A stretch of DNA of 64,000 nucleotides from Reticulitermes speratus (GCA_021186555.1 JAJKFL010000004.1:10298001-10362000); one strand, 5' to 3'. Shown: positions 12,701 through 25,133, counted from the stretch's first letter. Made by a program: numbers and translations. Notes: a model not told the origin generated them from the letters alone.

Positions 12701-15700
12701 TCATGTATTAATGTATATCCATGTGGTTTCTCCAGATTTTGTATCATTGGAATGTTTGTGTGAGTATTAAGAAGACTAACAATAATGTGTACTAAATTAT
12801 TAATAAAATGACGATTTATGCATATAATGTGGAGTGTTGACATTACAGGAAAATGTTATATTCGTGATCAGCATCACAGAATTAAGTAATAAACACAAAA
12901 AAAAATTGGATAAACAAAAAGTCAGTCAAATTTTGTTGCCTAGTGTAATCGCAGCAATAATCTTAATGGTAGTAAAATGTGTGATCTGTGGTTAATAGAG
13001 TGACTGAGTAGTAAAGTCTGTGAGAATGAATTTGATTATCTGTGACAGAACATCTGTGACAGCAACGATATGGAAAATCTACCGCCCGTGACAAGCCTAG
13101 TAACTACAAACTAGGCTGGAACAAAAAACTGAGATGATGATGAACAACACAACCCCTAACCTAACCATCACCATATCTGCCTATAGTAAACTGGCATGAC
13201 AAACCCTAACCTAACCACAACGAGAATCTTAACGATGGTAATAAAGTGACAGAGTTGTAAAAGCTGTGAGTGAATTTAGTCATCCATGACAGTGACGGCA
13301 TGGAACATGTACCATCCATGACAAGTGCACCCAAGTTATTTACACTTCCCTTTCAATTTACATGAACCAAAAATTAATATTTTTGTCTCTATTAATATCA
13401 ATAACAGAATAATAATATAATAAGTACATGTAAGTATACTACATACGAACAGGATGTCATTGGTATGATTGCCCCTAACCCCTACCTATTCCATTGCTTC
13501 TTACAGGAATATCATTTTTGATTTACACCTTTCTGATTTATGCCCACTTTTTCAGGAACACAACTAGGGCATAAAACAAGGGCTACATGTACAGTGTGTC
13601 CACAAAGTCCCTTCGGGGTTTTGAAAAATTGTGGCGCGCAAACAAATTGAGTTATCCACATTCGGTTTGCGGCAGATTACAGTGAAACTCTGGAAGTTTT
13701 TTTTGCCACATGCGGTTTGCGGCAGATTACAGTGAAACTCTGGAAGACCCGTATCAGGAATGCGATCTCGGCTATTCCAGCGGTGTCCACAAAGTCCCTT
13801 CGGGGTTTTGAAAAATTGTGGCGCGCAAACAAATTGAGCTAGCAACATGCGGTTTGCGGCAGATTACAGTGAAACTCTGGAAGTTTTTTTGCCGCCAACA
13901 GATGACTTGATGACCTGAACACCCGTATCAGGAATGCGATCTCGGCTATTCCAGCGGACATGCTCCACAGAACATGGCAAGAGCTCGAATATCGTCTGGA
14001 CGTTCTCCGTGCTACCAAGGGAGACCACATCGTGGTCTACTGAGGTCAGTAAAAAACTTCCAGAGTTTCACTGTAATCTGCCGCAAACTGCATGTGGCTA
14101 GCTCAATTTGTTTGCACACCACAATTTTTCAAAACCCCGATGGGACTTTGTGGACACACTGTATATTCTTTCCTCCAAAATGCTTCCATGTTTTCTGTTA
14201 ATTGGGTCCTACAGAACTTAAGTTGACAGTGTATATGATGACAGCCCAATACCAGAGGATGGAACATCAAAGTGTAAGACCATCTGCCAACTTTGCCAGG
14301 TTCTTCACTGGCCACAAACTACGAGGTAACCTATACCACCTAGAAGTGTCCATGGTACCCAAAGATCAGGAGGCTGGGCCACTTACCTATATAATATATG
14401 GCTCCATTATTGCAGCCAAGTAACAGGAATGAGCCTGCTGTATCAAAGGATGCAATAGGTACCACATCCTGAATCTGCCAGTGCTGTGTCATGGCATGCC
14501 ACACTCCTATCTTCCCTGTGGGTGACAATGCTACCAACTGACTTCCAATGAAGAATAAGTACTCCACTCTTACAAGCAAGTTGAAAGTTCCTGGGAGAAT
14601 AAAAATTGTGTGTAATATCTTCAACATGATAACCATAACACTGCATCCACAGCATTTGCGGAAGTTCCTTAAACTGACCGACTGGCTCAATGTACATTCA
14701 GTTACTTGTCTTGTGTAAACTGTCAATGTGAATGGAAATAGCAAAATAACAACCTACACTTACAAAACTAAAACCAAACTAACACCCTTCTACACTGTAG
14801 AGGGATCACCATACAGGTCTTCTGGAATAATATTTTGCCCTCTTCTTGAGACAGACAGTAAAGCATACATATATACAATTGTCCCAACATGAAAGTGTCA
14901 GTGCTTCCCATAATTATAATTCACATAGATTTCCCTTCAGTAACTTGCTACAAAGCATGATATGATTTCAGTGGCAATGCAACTCACCTACATCAGTCCG
15001 AGTTCCATCCTCTGACACCCCCCAAAGTCGAACCTGGCTACCATATGAGATGGCCACCATTTTGGATGACGCTTCCCCACCACCAGCCTGTCCCATCTTG
15101 GCATTGATGGCAATCCTCTCTATACAGTTCTCAATATGAGGACTGGTGAATGCATGCTGCCAGCCACTTGAATCTTTTAACCTTGTAACAAATCATAACC
15201 ATAAAATTATACATCTCTTTCAAATAATACCAACTTCAAATTGCTGTGATTTAAACAGAAATTAAAACACAAAAATATGGAAAACCTGTTTCCATCTACA
15301 GTGAAACATACATTAATCTTGCAGTTCACTACTCACTGTTAACAGTCCCTTGTGCCATGAAGGACGTACTGTATTTACGCTAACACAGCGTTTCCCAAAC
15401 TATGTTCCGTGGAACACTGGTGTTCTGCAAGATGTGAATATAAGAGTTCCAGAAAAAGAATCGAGAGAAAAAAAATAGATTTTTTATTAAATTTGAATTT
15501 AGCATATTTGTTCATAGTTTAAGATGCTGTTCGTATAAAAATGTTTATAAGAACCTATCATTTGGTTACTAATAGATCTTGTTGTGCCGACTTTTATTTG
15601 ATAAATGAGGGACCACAAAACATACGTGTTCCGTAAATATTTACTAAGTTAAAAAGTGTTCCATGACCAAAAAAGTTTGGGAAAAGCTGCACTAACATAA

Positions 15701-18700
15701 CATGACCTCATCACAATGTTCTATTTTCAATAAAATACCTATACAGAACATGTTTAACTTCATGCATGATTACATGGTAAACCCTCCATTTGTCAGACAA
15801 CAATCATGGTAAATATGGCACATATTTCCAGAAGACTGCCAGATTACTATTTAGCTACCGGCACTATAGCAGTAATGACAACAGTTCAACACTATCAATA
15901 CCGAAGCTCACCACCACACAGAGTCCTGAGCTAACTGTAACAACCATACACTTCCTTCAAACTCTTATAACCCCACCAAAATTCTATGTGCATTACCCAC
16001 CTCCCCAACCTAGCCATGTGCAAATCAACATCGATTCACTGACAAAACTAAGTGACTCGCAGAAACCACAAAGTTCCTAATCATGTGATATCCTAAACCA
16101 ATCATAAACTTCTATACTTCTCAAGTACAAACATTTTAATCAGCCATGTGTTCACAAGCAGTTGTAATTTGAATTTACCTGTCAAACAAACAATATTTTC
16201 ATAAAATGACTAGCTATGAGTGTACCTCAGTTGCATTTCTTGAGCCCCGAACAGACATGAAACTGAAAGAAGCAATGAAAACTACGAACCCACCTATAGC
16301 AAGCCACAAAATGGGCATAAGCTACAGCTATCCAGTTGTGATGAGCCTTTACAATCTGAACTCTCAGTGGATCTGTCCAGCTGGATCCTAATAAATAAAA
16401 ACACAAAGAGCATATTATAAATACCAAATGTTTCATTGTCAGTGCTTCAGTTTCAAGCCAATAATAACTACAAAATGATACCACCTGATGGATCTTCAAA
16501 CACATTAAAACAAAGTGAACAAGCTAACATGAACACCACGTTTTGTTACATTTTATTCATAACTACTAAAACTTTGAATGGTAACATCTATTTCACGTAC
16601 TACAAAGTGATCCATCAAACACAAATATTAACCTGCATGAGGGTAATGAAGCAAATTTATAACTGTGATGGTTACCAAACATTATTACAAAACACTCACT
16701 CCATGACTGTACAGATATGTTCTGGTCACATATCACTTTCTGATTAAATGCAATACAGCTGTCCAGTTATTAAAATGAAACTCAAGTGCTGACTTCTAAC
16801 GATCTAGTCATTTTTACAATCCCACAGAAATTTCTAAATATTTTGACTGCATATTATCATATGGCAATTACAGAAATAATGTTCATTCTACCAGTCATTA
16901 GTGCGCCCAATGTGTCTTCCGTTATCTTCATTCCAACCACTGTAAATTTACAATTTATAATGCAACAAGTCACGGGCCCCTTACCGCACAGACTTGGATT
17001 CAATCCCAGCCTAGTCCATGTGGTCTTGGTAGTGGATGAAAAGGTACTGGGACAGGTTTTTCTCCAAGTACTTTCATTTTGCCATCAGTATCATTCCACC
17101 AGCACTCCATACTCATTCATTCACTCATCTATCACAATGCTATATAATCTTAGTAACTGAGAGCATCATTAAATAACGCATGAAAAAACATGAGCAAAAA
17201 ATAGTCTCAGGTAAATTTAATACTAAGCTTTAACTGCTGTGTAGGAACATGTTTTGTGTGTAAGAGGCAAACACTGTATGAGAAATGTTAAAGTATAGAA
17301 TAAAATGTTATAAAGCTAGTGTCTGTTACTAATAGCAAAGGCAGAATGCCAACCATCCAGAATGCTGTCTTGCAAAAGCAGTCTGATCCATGCACTGTCT
17401 TATTCCTCTCCTGTCATGCTTCATACGTCTTGCAAAATTGAAAGGCTGCAACACCACTCAGTGACATCAACATACAAGTGAGCATCACATTATTTTAGAT
17501 CAACATTAAGTTAGCCTGTTTACCTTTTGGCTAGTTGCTGTGATGAAGGTCTGGTTAGGTATGTTTATCTTAGAACAATCATTTCTAAATTTCCACTACG
17601 CAAATCCTTCTTAAAAATTCAGCCCCAATTACAACTGCAATGTGTTTACACACACACACGCAATTTCCTCTGCACATATTCAAATGGATGTATGGACCTC
17701 TGAGAATCCCATATATACTCAACTTGTTTGTGAACTACCGATTTCAATGTTTTTTTTAAATCCCCTACTATTATTTACATGCTCAACAGACAACAAGGCA
17801 TGATACAAAATAATCAACGCTTTGACTGATACCAGATCTTACCTAAAAACTTGACACTTTAGTTACACAAGTGACAAAAAAGTCCCTTCTTTATGGAATC
17901 CAAATATTCATCACTATTGTTCACAACCCGCCACTTGAGCCTATTCAGAGACTCTGCAATTAACAGCACATCTGCTATCTCTAAGAAAAGATAAAGTTGT
18001 CCCTATGCACACCATAAAGCCACACTGGGAAGCAGAGGTATAGCTCCACTCATTCTTAACCTCAGCACTACATGGAAGCAAGTGGAAAGCCTTGTGCCCC
18101 GGCCACTTCACCACCAGTACCCACTGAATAGGAGGCTGGGTAGGCCCCCAAGCTAGTATGGACATTCCAAAGAAAAGAAAAATCGCTTGCCCCTGCCAAA
18201 TCAAATGACTCAAATTTAATGTTCCCTTCTGTATCTGCTTGGATTTCTGAAGAGAGATCTTCTTCACAAGTTTTCTGATTAAAATTTTGTATAATTTTTT
18301 TACTTCCCAGATGTATGTTCAATCCATCTCATCCTTCCTTGTTTACTTATTCCAACACCATCAGGTGGCACATACAAATTACAGGTATCCACTACATAAT
18401 TTTGCCCACTTCTGTCACCTCATCCTTCCTACGTCAAAATATCTTTCCCAGCATTTTGTTGTTGAATATCTCAACATAATTTCTTCCTCAGATTAAGAGA
18501 AATGTAACTACCATATAAAACAAAAAATAAAATAATATTATACATGTAAACATAAGAAGCCAGGACAGTGCAGTCAGTATAGTGACTAGCTACAAGCCAG
18601 AAAAATGAGAAATCATGGTTCAGTGTCCACCAGGGACAAGAGATTTCCACAGCATTCAGGCCAGCCCTGGGCCCACTCAAACTCTCATTCAATGGGCACT

Positions 18701-21700
18701 GCGGGCTACTTTTACTTTACTTTATCGTGTCCGGACCATTAAATTAAAGATTTTTTGCCCAGTATTGGGCTACGTCAATTCCTTTTTTATTTGCAAGCCA
18801 TAAATCCTCGAGGGTGCATTGGTGGGGGCAGTCCTTGCATCTAAAAAAGATGACTGCGGGCTGTTTAACCAGGAATACAGCAAACCAGGCACAAAGCTCA
18901 TCAGTCACTTCCACTTAGTGCTGAGTTTATGGATAAGTGGAGCTACAACTCCACTCCTCCATCTGCCTTCATGGCACGCAAAGGGACAACTACACCTTTA
19001 CCTTTGCATTATATACATTAACCTTCACATTTTCAGATAAGACTTCAAATAAAAAAATGGTTTACACTGAACGGTAGTAAGGACTTCCATATGTGCTACA
19101 CTATGCTAAGTCCTACCTTGATGAGCGCCAAATACCAGACCAACATCATTGCGGAACAGCTTATTGAGGTCTGCCGAAGAGTTGCGTGTATGACGAAGAT
19201 CTAAAGAAGCTGTCCTAGAATGACCAACAGCCGCTCGCCCAGCCATATTGCGGATATCAGTTGAGCTCCGAGAAGCTACTGCCGCACAGCCACTGGATGA
19301 AACCCGTAGATCCAAGGATGAGTTTCGTGAGTGGCCTGGCACAGGTCGTTGGGGAGGCTGCGGGTGTGTTCCATGAGTATGTGCACTGGGTATTAACATC
19401 CCATTGCTATTAATGGTTGGCAACATGGGGTTAATAGCTGCAACAGCTGAAACCAATGGTAAAGCAGATGGAGGTGTAACTATAGGTGTAGCAGGAACTG
19501 AGACAGGTGCAGATGCGGATATCTGGGGAGAGGCATTGAGCACAGTAGTAACAGATGATGCCAATGATGACAGTGTTGATGATGATGAGGAAGATGACAC
19601 TGATGATGGTGGAGTTGTGTTCTCTGTGATACTGCCATTGGTAGATGCTGCTGACACAGAATTTGGATCTGCTGGAACACGGATGATCGAGCCTGGACGA
19701 GCTGTAGCATGAACAACTGTGGAGATGTCACCTGGTGGAGAGGATGAATGCACCACACCTGGGTCTTGCACAGGTATACCTATTACAAAATTAACAATGT
19801 TATAAATTACACCTTCTAGGATTAACTTACATTGATATAGTTTTTAATGACAGTGACCAGTAGCTTTTGTCTCCTTTTTCTTGCATTATGTTCCTAACTA
19901 ACTCCATGGAGCACAGTCCTTCTTGAAAAGCTAACAGGTCATCAGCTAGTCAAGAAATTTCCCACGTTTTATGGAACCCGAACGTTCATTACCGCATTCA
20001 CAAGAGCACGCCACCTGTCCCTATCCTGAGCCATATCAATCCAGTCCATGCCCCCCATCCCACTTCTTGAAGATTCATTTTAATATTATCCTCCCATCTA
20101 TGCCTGGGTCTTCCAAGTGGTCTCCTTCCCTCATGTCTGCCCACCAAAACCCTGTATGCACCTCACCCATACGTGCTACATGCCCCGCCCAACTCATTCT
20201 TCTCGATTTGATCACCCGAATAATATCTGGTGATAAGTACAGATCATTAAGTTCCTCGTTATGTAGTCTTCTCCACTCCCCTGTTACCCCGTCCCTCTTA
20301 GGCCCAAATATCCTCCTCAGCACCCTATTCTTGAACACCCTCAGCCTATGTTCCTCCCTCAGTGTGAGAGACCAAGTTTCACACCCATACAAAACAACAG
20401 GCAAAATTATAGTTCTGTATATCTTAATCTTTGTATTTTTGGATAGCAAACTGGAAGACAGAAGATCCTGCACCGAATGATAACAAGCACTCCCCAACTT
20501 CAATCTGCTCTTAATTTCTTCCTGAATGGAATTTTGGTTAGGGTTGTTCCCAAATATTTGAACTGTTCCACCCTTTCAAACGATTTATTATCTAACTTTA
20601 TGTTGTGATTTTGTCCTGCATTCTGATTGTGAGACATGACCATGTACTTAGTTTTCTCAGCATTTACTTCTAGACCAATCTCCTTACTAGCGACTACTAA
20701 AGCTTCTGTGTTTTTCTTGATAGCATGTACGCTTCCACCCAATATATTAATATCATCAGCATAAACTAGAAGCTGATGTGTACCATTCAATTTTAAGCCC
20801 TCCTGGTTTGCCTGAACCCTCCTAATGGCATATTCCAAAGCAAAGTTGAAAAGCAATGGCGATAAAGCATCTCCTTGTTTCAAACCATTCTTAATAGGAA
20901 ATGTGTCAGACAAATGTTTGCCTACCCAGACTCTGCTATAGGTTTCATTTAGACACATTTTTACTAGCCTTACTAGTTTCATAGGGGTACCAAATTCAAT
21001 GAGAATATTATACAAGACCTCCCTCCTAACTGAATCATAGGCTTTCTTGAAGTCTATAAATAGCTGATGCACTGCCTCATTGTATTCCCATTTTTTCTCA
21101 AGTATTTGATGAATGCAGAATATATGATCAGTAGTCGACCTGTTACGTCTAAATCCACACTGATGCTCCCCAATAATTTCCTCTGCATATGGAGTTAACC
21201 TTGACAGAAGGATGTTGGATAGAATTTTGTAAGTGGTTGACAAAAGTGATATGCCTCGATAATTACTGCAATCTGTTTTATCACCCTTCTTATAAATAGG
21301 TACAATGATTGACTCCTTCCACTGCTCAGGCAATTCCTCTTTATTCCAAATAGAATTAACAAGTTTATGGATCTCAGAACAAATTGTCCTACCTCCTGCT
21401 TTAATCAGTTCTGCTGGAATCTGATCAATACCTGGTGATTTGTGCCTTTTTAACTTTTCAATAGCCATCTCAACCTCAGTCACTGGGCTCAGGCACCAGT
21501 GACTCTGCTGTATGTATTTCAGCCTGCCTAACATCCTTAACCCCATGTACATTCAACAGCTGAAAGAAATGATTCCTCCACCTAGCCAAGATACTGTGGG
21601 AGTCGGCAACCAGATCACCTTTCTCATCCTTTACTACATTATTTCTAGGCTGTTAACCCTTCTTAAAGTCATTGATACCCCTCTACAAGTCTCTGATATT

Positions 21701-24700
21701 CTTGTTCTTGCTGTTTGTTTCAAGTTCATTAATTTTTGCTTTCAGATATTCCTTTTTTTCCTGAAATGTCTACTAGCTTCACGTCTTACATTGTTCAGAT
21801 TATCTACATTACTTTGTTATGCTGCTTCCTTTCATACAGCCCTAGACTCTCTTTAGCTGAGATTTTGATACTCTCTTTAATGTTTTCCTAAGCCCTTTTT
21901 ATGTCCTCACTAACATTTAAGTTCTCCAAATCTGCAAACCTGTTTGAAATCTTTATCTGATACTGTTTCCTAACCTCTAGTTCACTTAGCTTCTTGAGAT
22001 TAAATCTCTCCGCATCAAACTCCTGTGTTGCTTGTTTAATTACCGCCAGTCTTTCCCTAACTTTTGCAACCACCAGATAGTGATCAGTATCACAGTCAGA
22101 TCCCCTGAAAGATCGCACATCGAGTATACTTGAATGCCATCTCCTATCTATCAATACATGATCAATCTGATTATGAGCCTTCCCATCAGGAGAGGTCCAG
22201 GTGTATTTATGAATATTTCGGTGTGGGAACATCGTGCTCTTAACAACTAGATTTTTTGATGTGGCAACGGTTACAACTCTAACACCATTTTCATTACTAT
22301 CCTCATGTAGAATCTCATTCCCGATAGTCGGTTTGAAAGTATCCTCCCTCCCCAATTTTGCATTAAAATCTCCTAACAGAATTTTCATATGGGCATTATG
22401 TTCCTACACAGTTATACTATTCTTCAACAGATGTCTGAAACATTACTAAAGAAAACTTTTACTTGTATTTCTTACATGTCTCTGACAAAATCTTAATTTA
22501 GTGTTAGCGCAAGACTATGCTCAACTTAGTAACATGGTATTATGTGAGATTTGATGATCTCACAGCAACATTGTTAATGATTCAAGTCTTCTGGGATGTG
22601 ACACTGTCTTTGGATGACTAGTTCCCAACATTTCTAAGGACTGTGTTGTGTTCAAATTTTGAGTCAAGCAGTCCCCCCCCCCCCCCTTAAAAAATACTAT
22701 TTTTCCCTTACGATGAAGGGAATATGACCTTCCACGCGCTGGGAACAACTCATCCGATGACACAGCATCACATCCTAGAAGACTTGAACCCTCAACAGAA
22801 CATAATGTTATGACAGGTTAGGTTCAGCTGTGCTTGTATTGTTTGGTTTAATAATCATAAATGAAACACAACTGCGGTAAAACTGACCTCAGATGAAATA
22901 CACGTTGCTGCAAACTTAAGGCTCAGATACACAGTCACCATATTGAACAGCTATCCCCTTATATTAAGACTCTGAACAGTTCACGACACAACTCAATATT
23001 CCATCACACACCAGTCTCTGATAACTTCCACATCTAAACAAGTACATGGTAATAATTAATTTGGGGGAATATACACGCTCTGATCCCCATGCACACTTTC
23101 TCCAATGCATCATCTAACCTACATTTATTTATGTCACACAATACCATGTATCAACATCACGGAAGCCAACCCAAACCCCTCAGACACACAACTATTAACT
23201 GCTAATTGTAGTCAGCACATATGTGTATGTGTGCATGCGTACATGCATGTGTCCCAGAGATGGAGAGAGAGACAGCAAGCATGTAGCTCACTCTCTATGA
23301 CTATTCCTTACACAAGTTGCAGAATTCAAAATGTCATGGATCAAAGGATCTCATGATGAACTTTTGATGGTATACCATGCCCTTAATGCAGTCCCACATA
23401 TAGAATGGAGTCTTGATTTGGACATAGGTGGCCAATGTTGTTGGCTAATCCACTGACCATTGTAAGCAATTACCAAGATATGTACTCACAGACGGGCACA
23501 GACATGCCACCATCTATACTGTGGCTGGCAGTCATTTTTTACATTTACTGTAAATTCAGCAACAAGAACTTTATAAAAAATATGTTCACTTATTATTTTA
23601 ACATTCCTGTGATAACAAATCTGTAACCCTTGAGCATGTGTACTATGTTTGTATGGCATATCTGACTGGGAATGGTCCCATGAGTAAGTTCCTGAAGTTA
23701 AGGTATCAATTTGTGAATTAGCCTGTATGTACATGTGTACATGTACATGTATGTGCCGATGTATGTGTGTGTAGTAATGATACGAAACTCGTCCTGAGAA
23801 CAGACAAGTAAGTTACAGACAGACAAGAAGCCATGTGGCAGAATGCATTTCCCAACACTGTCCCCAACATGTGTAACAAATGTCTTCATTTCTTTCATTC
23901 TCAGTCTCTCCTTTCCTAATGTTAGATTATAAAATGCTGTGTTGTAATAAATTTTCATTAATAAGTAACACCACATCTGTGTAACTTACTTTCTTCCACC
24001 TTCTTCAGTCACAACCATGCAAACCTCAAATCCCATGACATAGTTTTAATTTCCCACATCACTTATTCTAAAAACTGGCTTTATTTGCATGTAAATCTAA
24101 GAAACGTGGGATGCTGAAACAATTATGGTACACAATTGGTGACCTCTGGTAAGATCAAACACTTAATAAATAACAAGTCATTTTACAGTTCTCAACCTTA
24201 CGAATATGAGGGTGAATTTAAACTGATTGTTCCTTATATTACTTCAACAAACTTCTGAAGTTGCACTGGATATTTAACGAATAAGATGCAAGATCCAAGT
24301 ATTCTAAGTTTGTACATATATGGATAGAGGTGGTCATTGCCATAGTCCCATCATTCACCTGGACATGAGGAAAACCATAATGATCAGGCAGACTAACCAA
24401 TAGCCCAGCTTCAATTCAAATTGGTTTTGGAAAGAAAACTACTGCATTAGTTATACAAATATGCCTGGTATCATATTACTGACAATGTGATGATCTCCAT
24501 TACACAGTACAATTACAAGAGGTCAATATACTTCTTAAAAATAAAAGTTCATACAAAATAAATATACGTACATGGAGGTGGCAGATATCCATAAAACAAA
24601 ACATCACCACATGAAGACTGACATAAATCTTCACATAACATCAGTCTCTTCACTAGAGGAGCAATCCCATAATATTCTGCTTCATGTCGAAATGCACGTA

Positions 24701-25133
24701 TATCTACACTTAAGTCAATATCTCTAGTTCTTAAATAATTTAAAATTGTAGCAAAAAGTTTAGGATCTCGGTCTATGAATATGGCTCCCATTTCATCGCG
24801 CAAACTTGATATTCTGCCACTAAGAAGGGCCGTGAAGAAGGAATCTGGTACCCACATCAAAGTCTGGCGAGACGTTGAGAATCTAGAACGAAAAATAAAA
24901 ACGTTACTGTCCCAGTAATGGAACCATGGCTCGTAACCATCCCATATAATTGAAAGCAAGCAGCATGTTATCAGATCCACAGTAATCAATCCATATAAGT
25001 TAAAACGCATGACTATTGTTTATATACCACTGTCAGAAGACACAAATAGTAATACCATTAAGTAACCATACCTCGTTCCGCCAACATTTAGGTGAACAAT
25101 ATCACCGTTATGAGTCGGGTGGAAGGCTGCCAT
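9615..25133 (-). CDS. KCTD3/SHKBP1-like BTB and WD-repeat protein, 5' part of gene (7 coding exons in window)
   Basis: The joined exons encode about 548 residues in one frame. Residues 1-110 form a BTB/T1 tetramerisation domain: [15 protein letters not shown], the PDSFF and LSGR motifs, and [18 protein letters not shown], followed by a HEAEYYGI segment. Residues 125-345 are a Ser/Thr/Pro-rich linker. From about residue 346 come WD-like blades with [19 protein letters not shown] and [22 protein letters not shown], signatures I recognise from the KCTD3/SHKBP1 family. In vertebrates KCTD3 is an accessory protein of HCN channels and SHKBP1 acts in receptor trafficking; the insect role is not shown here. 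All junctions are GT-AG and phases are consistent. The family is about 700-815 residues long, so about a third of the protein is missing. After the exon ending at 9615 I see no further exon down to position 1, so the last intron exceeds 9.6 kb or short exons escaped me. Identity is high confidence, KCTD3 versus SHKBP1 undecided. Confidence 0.93.
9811..9824 (+). repeat. Poly-G run of 14
   Basis: A homopolymer of 14 G just upstream, in gene orientation, of exon 7 of the KCTD3-like gene. Length is likely to vary and may be a sequencing artefact. Confidence 0.9.
10969..11024 (+). repeat. CA/TA microsatellite
   Basis: Alternating CA then TA dinucleotides with small interruptions in intron 6 of the KCTD3-like gene. 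A pure AT tract of similar size lies at 198-236. Confidence 0.95.
11739..12668 (+). pseudogene. Decayed copy of a multi-copy arthropod repeat protein (VSEEQGERF family), internally deleted
   Basis: The order is that of a protein I know as an unnamed, high-copy family in insect genomes. An N-terminal part has Cys pairs ([35 protein letters not shown]; 11898-12050). Then comes [16 protein letters not shown] (12122), then AGIFxGPQIR-type and [14 protein letters not shown] (12200-12533). The large middle section between DCYFC and PPLHIK is absent. There are several frame changes and a TAA after ERFH where the frame then continues [20 protein letters not shown] to 12668. Function unknown; probably transposon-encoded. 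It lies antisense in intron 6 of the KCTD3-like gene. Confidence 0.75.
12960..13325 (+). repeat. Degenerate direct duplication in intron 6
   Basis: Segments about 12960-13100 and 13226-13325 share order and wording (GATGGTAATAAA/ATGGTAGTAAAA, TGAATTT, then CATCTGTGACAG/CATCCATGACAG). They are separated by sequence with CCTAACC repeats. No coding sign. Confidence 0.45.
13594..14161 (+). mobile_element. Mariner-like deletion derivative with long inverted repeats and an internal duplication
   Basis: TA on both sides; ends CAGTGTGTCCACAAAGTCCC and its reverse complement. The inverted repeats extend about 100 bp inward. Between them only the transposase C-terminus remains: [20 protein letters not shown], then [19 protein letters not shown], closing at a TGA near 14040. 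The left end and part of this tail are duplicated (13595-13780 and 13784-13955). No catalytic core, so non-autonomous. Confidence 0.88.
14387..14590 (-). CDS. KCTD3-like exon 6
   Basis: Acceptor CCAG|GAACTT, donor ATAG|GTAAGT. It encodes [20 protein letters not shown], then [20 protein letters not shown] and [18 protein letters not shown]. This is one of the most conserved stretches of the family and is full length here. Confidence 0.95.
14988..15181 (-). CDS. KCTD3-like exon 5
   Basis: Acceptor CAAG|GTTAAA, donor GTAG|GTGAGT. It encodes [19 protein letters not shown], then [11 protein letters not shown] and [19 protein letters not shown], a WD-like blade. A Gly-rich insertion (QAGGGEASS) sits where the family is variable in length. 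Confidence 0.92.
15386..15689. mobile_element. hAT-type MITE with 8-bp target duplication
   Basis: Ends are CAGCGTTTCCCAAACT and AGTTTGGGAAAAGCTG, inverted repeats of hAT style. They are flanked by CGCTAACA on the left and CACTAACA on the right, an 8-bp duplication with one change. 304 bp, AT-rich, no ORF. In the intron between exons 4 and 5 of the KCTD3-like gene. Confidence 0.82.
16294..16387 (-). CDS. KCTD3-like exon 4
   Basis: Acceptor TTAG|GATCCA, donor ATAG|GTGGGT. It encodes [18 protein letters not shown] followed by [12 protein letters not shown], a block strongly conserved in KCTD3/SHKBP1 proteins at the start of the WD region. Entry and exit phases match exons 3 and 5. Confidence 0.92.
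16965..17165 (+). mobile_element. SINE-like repeat, type E
   Basis: A tRNA-like start (CGGGCCCCTTACCGCACAGA, B-box-like TTGGATTCAATCCC) and a body with GGACAGGTTTTTCTCCAAGT, shared in reverse with 5815-5950. Confidence 0.55.
18005..18168 (-). mobile_element. SINE type A fragment
   Basis: On the minus strand it holds the body and tail of the type A SINE (GGCCTACCCAGCCTCC and GAGGTTAAGAATGAGTGGAG). The tRNA head is lost. Confidence 0.65.
18555..19003 (+). mobile_element. SINE type A, interrupted copy
   Basis: Head at 18560 (CAGTGCAGTCAGTATAGTGA) and tail at 18915-19003 (TGGAGCTACAACTCCACTCC) in the same orientation. About 130 bp of foreign sequence sits between about 18700 and 18830. Confidence 0.5.
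19117..19779 (-). CDS. KCTD3-like exon 3, Ser/Thr-rich linker with repeated R-x-S-S-x-D-L motifs
   Basis: The 663-bp exon has acceptor ATAG|GTATAC and donor CAAG|GTAGGA. It encodes residues 125-345: low-complexity Ser/Thr/Ala/Pro sequence, then four related motifs, SRNSSLDLR (about 275), SRSSTDIR (about 294), SRTASLDLR (about 312) and TRNSSADLN (about 322). Such basic-directed Ser sites look like substrates of AGC-type kinases and possible 14-3-3 docking sites, which is inference. The exon ends in [15 protein letters not shown], which leads into the WD region. Confidence 0.9.
19969..22391 (-). pseudogene. APE-type non-LTR retrotransposon (endonuclease + reverse transcriptase), 5'-truncated and frameshifted
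   Basis: On the minus strand an endonuclease piece begins at 22388 ([14 protein letters not shown]; later [10 protein letters not shown] and [10 protein letters not shown], with catalytic Asp/His). The reverse transcriptase follows (21552-20500): [52 protein letters not shown] and the catalytic LLVYADD. The tail holds [26 protein letters not shown] and a last segment [18 protein letters not shown] ending at a TAA at 19969. Frame breaks occur near 21540, 20550, 20120 and 20055. Only about the last part of the endonuclease remains, so it is 5'-truncated. It sits in sense orientation in intron 2 of the KCTD3-like gene. Clade not assigned. Confidence 0.93.
22581..22788. repeat. Fold-back repeat, family F (best copy)
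   Basis: Begins TTCAAGTCTTCTGGGATGTG and ends CACATCCTAGAAGACTTGAA, near-perfect inverted termini. Inner parts also pair (GTTCCCAACATT... with ...GGGAACAACTCATCC). A 14-C run interrupts the middle. No ORF. Confidence 0.8.
22800..24540. other. Intron 2 of the KCTD3-like gene, no further gene seen
   Basis: AT-rich with TG/TA-rich patches (23217-23250, 23725-23775). No exon-like block on either strand and no recognised transposon. Confidence 0.6.
24572..24882 (-). CDS. KCTD3-like exon 2, BTB domain core
   Basis: The acceptor is TTCTAG|ATTCTC and the donor CCAT|GTACGT. It encodes about 104 residues from [17 protein letters not shown] to GYLPPPC and contains most of the BTB domain and the [21 protein letters not shown] segment. 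The reading frame continues upstream and downstream of the exon only by chance through intron sequence. Confidence 0.94.
25072..25133 (-). CDS. KCTD3-like exon 1 (coding part)
   Basis: The exon starts at an ATG in context TTATGGCAGCC and encodes [20 protein letters not shown] plus two bases of the next Arg codon. The donor is GAG|GTATGG. This is the start of the BTB fold. The start is chosen because BTB domains of this family begin only a few residues after the initiator. Confidence 0.92.

Noticed and set aside
19404..19712. 102-codon plus-strand ORF rich in Asp/Gly
   Set aside because: Antisense shadow of the Ser/Thr-rich exon 3 of the KCTD3-like gene.
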